Shown here one piece after another: positions 13,340 to 21,119 of a stretch of 23,789 nucleotides of DNA. The stretch comes from UBA2029 sp037447125 (lineage in GTDB: Bacteria; Chloroflexota; Anaerolineae; Aggregatilineales; Aggregatilineaceae). The DNA lies in NCBI GenBank assembly GCA_037447125.1, contig JBBIHG010000056.1, positions 1 to 23,789 on the forward strand. Reading direction: 5' to 3'. Within the stretch, counting starts at the first letter, position 1, and every line of letters starts with the position of its first letter. The position numbers and the translations under genes are program-made. The notes below the pieces were generated by a model. It made no database searches. It was not told the origin of the DNA and saw nothing but the letters and a program-made list of their open reading frames with translations.

Positions 13340-16300
13340 GGAGACCGACACTATAGAGTCGCTCTTGGGCGGAGTACCAGACGGATTGCCGCGGGTGTTG
13401 CCGTAGACATCCCGATTATCCTGGCTGCCTACGCGGCGGTGCTGCTCGCGGCGCGGGTCTTCGATGTCGCCGTCAGTTCTGTCGGCGGCTTCCTCTTCCT
13501 GGTTTTTGCCATCATTGTTTTGCTCGCCCAACTCTACATCTTTGGGGCCTACCGACGCATCTGGGCGCGGACCAGCGGCAACGACGCGGCGGTTCTGATC
13601 AACGCCGTGGTGCTCGCCAGCCTGATCGTTGGCGTGATCGGCCTGGCCCTGGCAACGCCCATCCCGTTCTGGCTTGTGGCTCTTGGCAACGCCCTGGCGC
13701 TGCCGGGGCTGGTCGTGGCGCGCTATCGCTCGCGCGTACTCAAGGGCCTGCTCTGGCGCTGGAACGCCATCTGGCACAGCAGGTTCCCTGAGCTGCCGGC
13801 GCGCGTGCTGATCGTGGGCGCAGGCGAAACAGGCCAGGGCATTGCCTGGCGTCTCAAGTACAAGGTGCCTAGTGGCACCCATAATGGTACCCATAACGGC
13901 ACCCATTATGCGGTCGTCGGGTTTGCCGACGACAGCCCGGCCAAGCAGGGCCTGTATCTGGAGGGCTATCCGGTGCTCGGCGGGTGCTCCGACATCCCCT
14001 CTCTAGTCGCCGAGCACGACATAGACCTGATCATCATCGCGATTCACAATATTGACAGCCAGTCGTACCGGCGCATCCTGACCTACTGCGAGAGCACCAC
14101 AGCGCGGATCAAGGTCATCCCCGACGTTTTCGCCCTGCTGGCCTCTAACAAAGGCGCGCCCCTGCTGCGCGACATCCAGCCCGAAGACATCCTGGGGCGC
14201 AAGCTGGTCGAGCGCAACACGGCGGTTGATCTGTGCCCGGCCATGGGCAAGGTCGTCCTGGTGACGGGCGCCGCCGGCTCAATCGGCTCCGAGTTGTGCC
14301 GCCAGCTCCTGTCGTACGGTCCGTCTGTGATCATCATGCTCGACAACAACGAGAGCGGCCTGCACGACCTCTTCATTGAACTCAAGGGCCAGGTGTCGCC
14401 GGGGATTCAGCTAATACCCGCGCTGGTGGACATTACCAACCCGCGGGCGCTCAGGCGTGTCTTCGAGCAGCATGGGCCGCAGCTCGTCTTCCACTCGGCC
14501 GCTTACAAACACGTGCCGATGCTGGAGGACTACCCGACCGAGTCGATCCGGGTCAATGTGGGTGGCACGCGCCTGGTGGCGGACATGGCCAGCCAGTATG
14601 GCGTCGAGCGTTTCGTGCTTATCTCGACCGACAAGGCCGTCAACCCGAGCAATGTCATGGGCGCCAGCAAGCGTGTCTGCGAGTTGATCGTGCACGCGCT
14701 GGCGCAGCAGCCGGACCGCCAGACGCTGTTCGCTGCGGTTCGCTTCGGCAATGTGCTGGGCAGCCGGGGCAGCGTGGTGCCGACTTTCAATCGCCAGATT
14801 GATGCGGGTGGGCCCGTCACTGTGACGGACAAGGACATGACGCGCTACTTCATGACCATCTCTGAGGCGGCCAACCTGGTGATCCATGCCGCCTGCCTGA
14901 CGCGGCGCGACGATCTCTTCATGCTGCGTATGGGTGACGATGTGCGCATTGTGGAGCTGGCCGAGCGCATGATCCGTATGCGCGGCCTGCGCCCCTATGA
15001 GGACATCCAGCTCGAGTTCACCGGCGTGCGTCCCGGCGAGAAACTGCACGAAGTGCTCCACGGGGAGTCCGAGACGCCCGTGGACACGGTTCACCCGGAC
15101 ATTTTCCAGTTGAAGAGCGACCTCAACGGTTTTGACGCCAATGCCTTCCTGAGCCGGGTGAATGCCCTGCTTGCCGGGGACTGGGATGACGAGGCCAGTA
15201 TGCGCGACGCGCTGCTCGACCTGGCGCGGATTGACACAACCGCTGCCGCGCACGCTGGCGCTGCACCACAGCACGACGAGCTGGCTCTGTCGGTCTCGCC
15301 GGCCCGCGAACTTCCGGGCGAGATCGTGATGGGAGCCGCCTGGCCGGCGTCTGCTCTGTCCAGCCGAAACGGCAGCGGCAGGCAGCAGACATTGGGCGTC
15401 CGCGCCCAGGATCATCTGTCCAATGGGGACGATCCTGCAGCACCCAACGAGCAGTTCACGAAGGAGCGTTCGCACAACGGGCGGCTCCTGCCTGCAAGCT
15501 ACCTGCCGCTCGCTCAGGATCATGAGGATGAGAAGGTGTCTAGTATTGTGAAGGAACCTGACATGAGAATCCCAATGGCTGCACCGGACATCACGCAAGC
15601 CGAGATTGATGCGGTGACCGAAGTGCTGCACACACCCTGGCTGAGCATCGGGCCGAAGATCGATCAGTTCGAGGCGGCCATGTCAGCCTATGTCGGCACG
15701 CGCCACGCCATAGGCGTTAATTCGGGCACGAGCGGGCTGCACCTGGCCATGATTGCGGCTGGTGTAGGTCCGGGAGATGAGGTGATCACGCCGTCTTTCA
15801 GCTTCATCGCCTCGGCCAACTGCGTGGTCTATGAGCAGGGCACGCCGGTCTTTGTGGATATCGATCCACTGACAGGCAATGTCGATCCTGCGGCGATCGA
15901 GGCAGCCATCACCGAGCGCACCAAGGCGATCATCGCCGTGGATGTCTTCGGCCAGCCTGCCGACTTCGACGCTATCGTCGCGATCGGGCGGCGCCACAAT
16001 CTGTTCGTGATCGAGGATGCGTGCGAGGCCATTGGCGCCGAGTACAAGGGACGGCGCGCGGGCACGCTGGCCGACGCGGCTGTCTTTGCCTTCTACCCCA
16101 ACAAGCAGATGACGACTGGGGAAGGCGGCATGATCGTGACCGACAACGAGCACTGGGACAGCCTGTTCCGTAGCCTGCGCAACCAGGGGCGCGATGTCTT
16201 CGACGCCTGGCTTTCGCATACGCGGCTGGGCTACAACTACCGGCTGGATGAGATGAGCGCCGCGTTGGGGTTGGCGCAGTTGGGCCGCATTGAGGAGTTA

Positions 16301-16711
16301 TTGGCCAAGCGGGCGCGCGTGGCCGAGTGGTACAACCAGCGCATCGCCGAAATCCCCGGCCTGGGGGTGCCTTACGTTGACCCGACCACCACGCGCATGA
16401 GTTGGTTCGTTTACGTCATCCGCACAGGCGATGGTGTTGATCGCAACGCCCTGATGGCTTACCTGCAGGGCAACGGCGTGCCCTCTCGGCCCTACTTCAC
16501 CCCGCTCCATCTGCAGCCGTTCTACCAGGAACGCTTCGGCTGGAAGCGCGGCGATCTTCCGCTCACTGAGAAGGCGGGCGATACCTTCCTGGCTCTGCCG
16601 TTCTCTGGCATCATGACCGAGGAGCAGGTGGACTATGTCTGCCAGCATTTGCGCATCGGCGTCGAGCGGGCTGCGCAAGGAGAGCTGGCCTACACGCATC
16701 TCGGTCGCTGA
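13337..16711 (+). CDS. Fused nucleotide-sugar 4,6-dehydratase and DegT/DnrJ-type aminotransferase
   Basis: With the GTG start the product has 1124 residues and joins two enzymes that are normally separate. Residues 24-128 hold four membrane helices, followed by a CoA-binding-like Rossmann domain (GAGETGQG, 161-168), as in PglF/CapD-type dehydratases. The catalytic SDR domain begins GAAGSIGSE at 311-319 and has STDKAVNPSNVMGASKR at 430-446, with Met replacing the usual SDR tyrosine, as known for this family. A linker of about 110 residues (630-740), rich in Ala, Ser, Gln and Asn, leads to a full-length PLP aminotransferase (743-1124; DegT/DnrJ/EryC1/StrS) with IEDACEAIG near 892 and the Schiff-base lysine K923 in FYPNKQMTTGEGG. 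Known chemistry of the families: UDP-GlcNAc to the 4-keto-6-deoxy sugar, then to the 4-amino sugar. An internal ATG (15563) could also give a free aminotransferase. A terminator follows. Confidence 0.9.
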   Translation: MGDRHYRVALGRSTRRIAAGVAVDIPIILAAYAAVLLAARVFDVAVSSVGGFLFLVFAIIVLLAQLYIFGAYRRIWARTSGNDAAVLINAVVLASLIVGVIGLALATPIPFWLVALGNALALPGLVVARYRSRVLKGLLWRWNAIWHSRFPELPARVLIVGAGETGQGIAWRLKYKVPSGTHNGTHNGTHYAVVGFADDSPAKQGLYLEGYPVLGGCSDIPSLVAEHDIDLIIIAIHNIDSQSYRRILTYCESTTARIKVIPDVFALLASNKGAPLLRDIQPEDILGRKLVERNTAVDLCPAMGKVVLVTGAAGSIGSELCRQLLSYGPSVIIMLDNNESGLHDLFIELKGQVSPGIQLIPALVDITNPRALRRVFEQHGPQLVFHSAAYKHVPMLEDYPTESIRVNVGGTRLVADMASQYGVERFVLISTDKAVNPSNVMGASKRVCELIVHALAQQPDRQTLFAAVRFGNVLGSRGSVVPTFNRQIDAGGPVTVTDKDMTRYFMTISEAANLVIHAACLTRRDDLFMLRMGDDVRIVELAERMIRMRGLRPYEDIQLEFTGVRPGEKLHEVLHGESETPVDTVHPDIFQLKSDLNGFDANAFLSRVNALLAGDWDDEASMRDALLDLARIDTTAAAHAGAAPQHDELALSVSPARELPGEIVMGAAWPASALSSRNGSGRQQTLGVRAQDHLSNGDDPAAPNEQFTKERSHNGRLLPASYLPLAQDHEDEKVSSIVKEPDMRIPMAAPDITQAEIDAVTEVLHTPWLSIGPKIDQFEAAMSAYVGTRHAIGVNSGTSGLHLAMIAAGVGPGDEVITPSFSFIASANCVVYEQGTPVFVDIDPLTGNVDPAAIEAAITERTKAIIAVDVFGQPADFDAIVAIGRRHNLFVIEDACEAIGAEYKGRRAGTLADAAVFAFYPNKQMTTGEGGMIVTDNEHWDSLFRSLRNQGRDVFDAWLSHTRLGYNYRLDEMSAALGLAQLGRIEELLAKRARVAEWYNQRIAEIPGLGVPYVDPTTTRMSWFVYVIRTGDGVDRNALMAYLQGNGVPSRPYFTPLHLQPFYQERFGWKRGDLPLTEKAGDTFLALPFSGIMTEEQVDYVCQHLRIGVERAAQGELAYTHLGR
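13874..13909 (+). repeat. Triple 12-bp tandem repeat encoding GTHN-GTHN-GTHY
   Basis: Three 12-base units (GGCACCCATAAT, GGTACCCATAAC, GGCACCCATTAT) add GTHNGTHNGTHY between the second and third strands of the CoA-binding-like domain (residues 180-191 with the GTG start). Unit length is a multiple of three, so slippage would change length without shifting the frame. The position is a surface loop before VVGFADD. Confidence 0.8.
15551..15565 (+). promoter_or_regulatory. Internal ribosome-binding-site and ATG before the aminotransferase domain
   Basis: AAGGA at 15551-15555 lies 7 nt before an in-frame ATG at 15563, exactly where stand-alone DegT-type aminotransferases begin (MRIPMAAPDITQAEI). 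It may be a relic of two genes joined by loss of a stop, or an active second start. Confidence 0.45.
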
Positions 16712-16788
16712 TCGCGACTGGCTGCCCCAAGGCAGGACCCGTTTCTGCCCTGCCGCGCGTTGCTTTCTTCCAGGGTGCAACAACGAGC

Positions 16789-16833
16789 ACGACGGCTTGG
16801 CGCGCTGCCCAAGCCTCGCCAGGCCGTCGTTTT
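16789..16833 (+). terminator. Rho-independent terminator after the fusion gene
   Basis: ACGACGGCTTGGCG (16789-16802) pairs with CGCCAGGCCGTCGT (16817-16830): 14 pairs with one G-U, loop 14 nt, then a run of T (16830-16833). It lies 78 bases after the stop at 16711 and 110 before the next ATG, so the fusion gene may be transcribed partly apart from the downstream genes. I found no convincing new promoter in 16834-16943. Confidence 0.75.
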
Positions 16834-16943
16834 GCCTTGGGGACATCTGTCGCGGAGGGGCATATCCCTTCTGACGATCCGTTGAATCCGACGAATTTGC
16901 CTGCGCCGATGCCGGCGATCACGGGCACCTGGACAGGGACTGC

Positions 16944-18176
16944 ATGACTCATATTCTACTCATCCACCAGGCCTTCTCTTCACCCAACGAGCCAGGTGGC
17001 ACGCGGCACTACGAATTGGCTCGCTACCTGACAGAGCAGGGCCACCGCTTCACCATCGTCGCCGGTGATGTGAGCTTTCACACCGGAAAGCGCACGGTGA
17101 GTCAGCGCAGACTGGTAACCCGGCAGGACCTGGACGGCTTGCAGATTCTCTGGACTTACGTCTATCCCGCGCTGCACCGCAGTTACATCTGGCGCATCGT
17201 GTCCTTCGTCAGCTTCATGCTTAGCTCGATCTGGGCAGCGCTGCGCGTGGACAGCATTGATGTGGTCATGGGCACGTCGCCGCCCATCTTCCAGGCGCTA
17301 TCGGCCTGGTTTGTGGCGGCCCTGCGCCGCCGTCTATACTTGCTGGAAGTGCGCGACCTGTGGCCGGAGTTCGCCATTGACATTGGCGTGCTGAAAAACC
17401 CCGTGATCATCGCGCTCTCGCGCTGGCTGGAGCGGTTTCTGTATGCCCGCGCGCGTCACATTGTCGTCAACTCGCCGGCCTACCGCGATTACCTGCTGGG
17501 CAAGGGCGTGCCAGAGGGCAAGATCACCGTCATCCCGAACGGCGTTGATGCCAGCATGTTCGATCCGCAGATGGACGGCGCAGCCATCCGCGCTGAGCTC
17601 AAGCTGGAAGACAAATTCGTGGTGACTTATGCCGGGGCGATGGGGCTGGCCAACGATCTGGGAACCGTCCTGCGGGCGGCAGATCGCCTGAGAGACCACT
17701 CCGCCATCCAGTTCGTGCTGGTGGGCGATGGCAAGGAGCGCCATAATCTGGAAGCACAGGCCCGCGACCTGCGGCTTAGCAACGTGACTTTCGCCGGATC
17801 GCGCCCCAAGGCAGATATGCCAGCCGTGCTCGCCGCGTCCGATGCGTGCCTGGCGATTTTGCAGGACATCCCGATGTTCACCACCACTTACCCGAACAAG
17901 GTCTTCGACTATATGGCGACGGGACGCCCGACTGTCCTGGTGATTGACGGGGTGATCCGGCAGGTGATCGAGGCGGCACAAGGGGGCGTATTCGTCCCGC
18001 CCGGCGACGCCGCGGCCCTGGCGGAGGCCATCGCAGCCCTGAGCCAGGATCGCGCCCGCGCCCGCGCCATGGGCCAGACCGCCCGTGACTATGTCGTCCG
18101 CCACTTCGATCGCAGCCTCCAGGCAGCGCAGTTCGCGGCGCTCATTGAGCGTCTGGTTCAGGAGAAAGGCGCGTAA
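16944..18176 (+). CDS. GT4 glycosyltransferase (WbuB/WcaI-like)
   Basis: A 410-residue GT-B fold enzyme of family GT4. The acceptor half has GGTRHYELARYLTEQGH at 18-34 and DLWPEFAIDIGVL at 138-150, typical of the WbuB-like subgroup. A hydrophobic stretch at 81-100 may rest on the membrane. The donor half shows NSPAYRDYLL, ITVIPNGVD (194-202), VTYAGAMGLANDL (227-239), VLVGDGKE (258-265) and TYPNKVFDYMATGRPTV (315-331). It would transfer a sugar from a nucleotide donor to a lipid-linked acceptor on the cytoplasmic side. Donor and acceptor cannot be told. AGGGA lies shortly before the ATG. The next gene starts within 16 bases of its stop, so they are probably co-translated. Confidence 0.88.
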   Translation: MTHILLIHQAFSSPNEPGGTRHYELARYLTEQGHRFTIVAGDVSFHTGKRTVSQRRLVTRQDLDGLQILWTYVYPALHRSYIWRIVSFVSFMLSSIWAALRVDSIDVVMGTSPPIFQALSAWFVAALRRRLYLLEVRDLWPEFAIDIGVLKNPVIIALSRWLERFLYARARHIVVNSPAYRDYLLGKGVPEGKITVIPNGVDASMFDPQMDGAAIRAELKLEDKFVVTYAGAMGLANDLGTVLRAADRLRDHSAIQFVLVGDGKERHNLEAQARDLRLSNVTFAGSRPKADMPAVLAASDACLAILQDIPMFTTTYPNKVFDYMATGRPTVLVIDGVIRQVIEAAQGGVFVPPGDAAALAEAIAALSQDRARARAMGQTARDYVVRHFDRSLQAAQFAALIERLVQEKGA

Positions 18177-18192
18177 GGTGTCAGCCGGCCCT

Positions 18193-19035
18193 ATGTTTCC
18201 CCTGAGCAAATACCCGACCCGTGTCCGACCCCATGTCGTGGGAGTCGGGCTGCCGGTGGGCCTGGCCCTGGTCACGGTTGCTGGCCTGGGGGTGTTCGCC
18301 ATGTACCGCAAGCCGGGGCAGCCCGGAAGCTCGTCCACGGACCCCGACGGCGCGGCGCGACGGTGCGGCGCGACGGGCGAGCCGGACCGGCAGCGCGCTG
18401 GCTTCTACCGGCGCTGGGGCAAACGCGCGCTGGACCTCGTGCTCTCTGCGCTCGGATTGCTGCTGCTCTCGCCAGTGCTGGTCACGATCGCTGCCCTGCT
18501 GCGCATCAAGCTGGGGGCGCCGGTGCTCTTCCGCCACGAGCGCCCCGGTCTGCATGCCAGACCCTTCACCCTCTACAAATTCCGCACGATGACTGACGAG
18601 CGCGACGAGCAGGGCAACCCGCTGCCTGACGACGAGCGGCTGACCCGCCTGGGCGAGTTCTTGCGCCGGACCAGCCTCGACGAACTGCCGGAGCTGCTGA
18701 ACGTGCTCCGCGGGGACATGAGCCTGGTCGGTCCGCGCCCGCTGATTTTTCGCTACCTGGATCGCTATACGCCTGAGCAGGCGCGCCGTCACCTGGCCAG
18801 GCCCGGCATCACCGGGCTGGCCCAGATCAGCGGCCGCAACGCCCTCCCGTGGGGAGAACGCTTCGCGCTCGACGTATGGTACGTTGACCACCTGTCGCTG
18901 CTGCTCGATCTCAGAATCCTCGCGCTGACGGTGTGGAAAGTGCTGCGTCGCGAGGGCATCAGCGAGGAAGGGCACGTGACGATGTCTGAGTTCATGGGGT
19001 CAGGCTCCAATGCGCCAACTGACGCTGCGCGCTGA
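18193..19035 (+). CDS. Initiating phosphoglycosyl transferase (bacterial sugar transferase)
   Basis: A 280-residue member of the bacterial sugar transferase family (PglC, WbaP C-terminal domain). It moves a sugar phosphate from a nucleotide sugar to undecaprenyl phosphate and so starts glycan assembly. The core runs from about residue 72: a hydrophobic re-entrant segment (80-104), FTLYKFRTM (125-133), SLDELPELLNVLRGDMSLVGPRPL (161-184) with the catalytic Asp163-Glu164 pair, and ARPGITGLAQISGRN (202-216). An additional N-terminal membrane helix (15-38) and a variable linker precede the core, which is more than PglC has and less than WbaP. A GTG at 18178 in the same frame is an alternative start with a slightly better upstream AAAGG. 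It follows the GT4 gene by 16 bases. Confidence 0.9.
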   Translation: MFPLSKYPTRVRPHVVGVGLPVGLALVTVAGLGVFAMYRKPGQPGSSSTDPDGAARRCGATGEPDRQRAGFYRRWGKRALDLVLSALGLLLLSPVLVTIAALLRIKLGAPVLFRHERPGLHARPFTLYKFRTMTDERDEQGNPLPDDERLTRLGEFLRRTSLDELPELLNVLRGDMSLVGPRPLIFRYLDRYTPEQARRHLARPGITGLAQISGRNALPWGERFALDVWYVDHLSLLLDLRILALTVWKVLRREGISEEGHVTMSEFMGSGSNAPTDAAR

Positions 19036-19152
19036 TGGCGCGTCGCGGCCAACAGACCGCGGTCGCCGCTCGCGGCAGAAGTTGAACCGGCCCGCAGATT
19101 CGGGTACCTTTGTTGCTAACGTGTCAATCGAGCTGCGAAGATCAGTGCTACT

Positions 19153-21075
19153 ATGATGGATCTGGGCGATTATATCCGGTTGTTCCGCAGGCGCTTCTGG
19201 GCCATCCTGCTGGTCGCAGTGCTGTTCGGCGCGCTTGGCTACCTGAAGACCACTCGTGACCCACTGGTCTACCAGGCCGAGACGATGATCGCGGTGGGCG
19301 GCTATATCCAGGCTGCTAACCCAGACTCGGCGGCCATCGTGGCCGGGCGAGAACTGGCGCAGAGCTACATTGTGCTCGCCACCACCTACGACGTGCTCGC
19401 GGGCGCGATCAATGCGCTGGGGCTTGCGGACACACCGGAGACTCTGCGGCAGCATGTCAGCGTCAGCGCGATTCCCAACACGTCGCTGCTGCGCATCCAG
19501 GTCTCCTACAGCGATCCCGAAATGTGCGCTGCCCTGGCCAACCAGATTGCCGTCGAGCTCATCCGGCAAAGCCCTGGCACTCTCTCGGCGGAGCAGCAGA
19601 AGAAGCTTGAAATGGCCCAGGCAGCCATTGACACGCTGGACCAGGACCTGCGTGATCTGCGCCAGCAGCTTGAGGACCTCGATGAGCAGTTGCTGGCTGA
19701 AGGGTCCACCTTGCAGGGCGAGGAATGGCAGCGCCTGATGACGCAGCGCAACTGGCTGGTCGAGCGCATCAGCGAGGCGACCACGAGCCAGGCGCAGTTC
19801 TTCGTCATCGTTGCCGAGCTTGAGCAGCAGTCGAACGTGCTCCGCGTTGTTGAAGAGGCGCGCGCGCCTACGAATCCCAGCAACGCCAGTCCCGTATTCT
19901 TGGTCATCGCCGGCGTGATCATAGGCGGCGGGCTGGCAGCCGGTCTGGTCGTCCTGCGGGAGTACTTCGACGAGACCATCAGAGGGCCTGAGGAAGTCGC
20001 GGAGGAAGTGGGGCTGGCGGTACTGACCCTCATCCCCCGGTTCGGCCGGCGGCGCGATAAGTATCCCAAGCGCCTGATCACTCGCCTCAAGCCGCACAAC
20101 CCGGTTTCAGAGCGCTACCGCGCGCTGCGCGCTCGCCTCTTGTTGGCCGGCGATGGGCGGCAGAAGAAGGTTCTTGTTGCCACAAGCTCCGGACCTCGTG
20201 AGGGCAAGAGTGTGACGGTCAGCAACCTGGCCGTGGCTATGGCGGCGGCTGACCGGCGTGTGGTGCTCGTTGACGCAGACCTGCGCCAGCCCTCGCTGCA
20301 CCGCATCTTCGAGCTAGACAACGAGGCGGGGCTATCCACTCTGCTGTCCGGCGCAGCCCAGGGCAAGCCGGAACCGGAGTTGGTGCGCCAGTGCCTGCAA
20401 GATACGGCGATCCCCAATCTGCGCGTTGTGACCAGCGGGCCTATCCCGGATAACCCGGCGGAACTGTTGGGGTCCAGCGCGATGCGCGAGTGGGTTCTGG
20501 AACTGCTGCGAGACCGAGAAGCTGACGTGCTGTTGTTCGACGCGCCACCGGCTCTGGTTGTCTCCGACGCATCGGTGCTGGCAGCCACGATCAACGCCTC
20601 GGTTGTCATCGTCTTGCGCGCCGGCCATACCAGCTTCAGGTCGGCCCTGGAGGCCAAGAAGCAACTGCTCCAGCTTGGCATTGCTCTCGAGGGCATTGTG
20701 CTCAATTTCGTGCGCAAGGGCGATCTTGGTGCTCACCGCGCGGCCTATGACCACCATTATCGCCCTGCAGGCAAGTCCAAACCGCAGCGCCAGAGCAAGA
20801 ATGGGGGGAAGCCGCGCAGCCGGAGCGGCGTGAGCGCCAAAGCCGAACAGCCACAGTCTGCTGTGCCGACCGCCCCTCAGCCAGACGCCCCGCGCACCGA
20901 GCCTGTCGCCGCGCAGAACGGCGGCCAAACCCCGGAGAAAGTTGACGGGCAGCATGGAGAGAGCGCCCAAGAGGTCAGCCACGTTGACAACGGCGTGAAG
21001 CCCGAGCCAAGGCCGGCGGCGAAGAGACGATCAAGCCGAAAACGTGCCGCCGGCAGCAACAGCGAGACGAACTGA
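19153..21075 (+). CDS. Wzz/BY-kinase-like polysaccharide co-polymerase with basic C-terminal tail
   Basis: A 640-residue membrane protein that joins a Wzz chain-length domain to a cytoplasmic BY-kinase-type ATPase, as in Wzc. Membrane helices are at about 14-31 and 246-268, with a helical, coiled-coil-rich outer part (145-235) and the Pro-containing motif ARAPTNPSNASP before TM2. The ATPase has Walker A SSGPREGKSV (345-354, Lys352), Walker A' VVLVDADLRQP (370-380) and Walker B VLLFDAPP (459-466). In Wzc-type kinases the C-terminus carries a tyrosine cluster. Here only Tyr532 and Tyr536 occur, followed by about 100 residues rich in Lys, Arg, Pro, Gln and Ser with no tyrosine. It would set polymer length and couple to export. 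A 117-base gap with no clear promoter separates it from the sugar transferase; the ribosome binding site is weak. Confidence 0.88.
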   Translation: MMDLGDYIRLFRRRFWAILLVAVLFGALGYLKTTRDPLVYQAETMIAVGGYIQAANPDSAAIVAGRELAQSYIVLATTYDVLAGAINALGLADTPETLRQHVSVSAIPNTSLLRIQVSYSDPEMCAALANQIAVELIRQSPGTLSAEQQKKLEMAQAAIDTLDQDLRDLRQQLEDLDEQLLAEGSTLQGEEWQRLMTQRNWLVERISEATTSQAQFFVIVAELEQQSNVLRVVEEARAPTNPSNASPVFLVIAGVIIGGGLAAGLVVLREYFDETIRGPEEVAEEVGLAVLTLIPRFGRRRDKYPKRLITRLKPHNPVSERYRALRARLLLAGDGRQKKVLVATSSGPREGKSVTVSNLAVAMAAADRRVVLVDADLRQPSLHRIFELDNEAGLSTLLSGAAQGKPEPELVRQCLQDTAIPNLRVVTSGPIPDNPAELLGSSAMREWVLELLRDREADVLLFDAPPALVVSDASVLAATINASVVIVLRAGHTSFRSALEAKKQLLQLGIALEGIVLNFVRKGDLGAHRAAYDHHYRPAGKSKPQRQSKNGGKPRSRSGVSAKAEQPQSAVPTAPQPDAPRTEPVAAQNGGQTPEKVDGQHGESAQEVSHVDNGVKPEPRPAAKRRSSRKRAAGSNSETN

Positions 21076-21119
21076 CGCTCAACAAGGGTTTGACTCCCCG
21101 GCGGGAACAGTGGCCTGCT

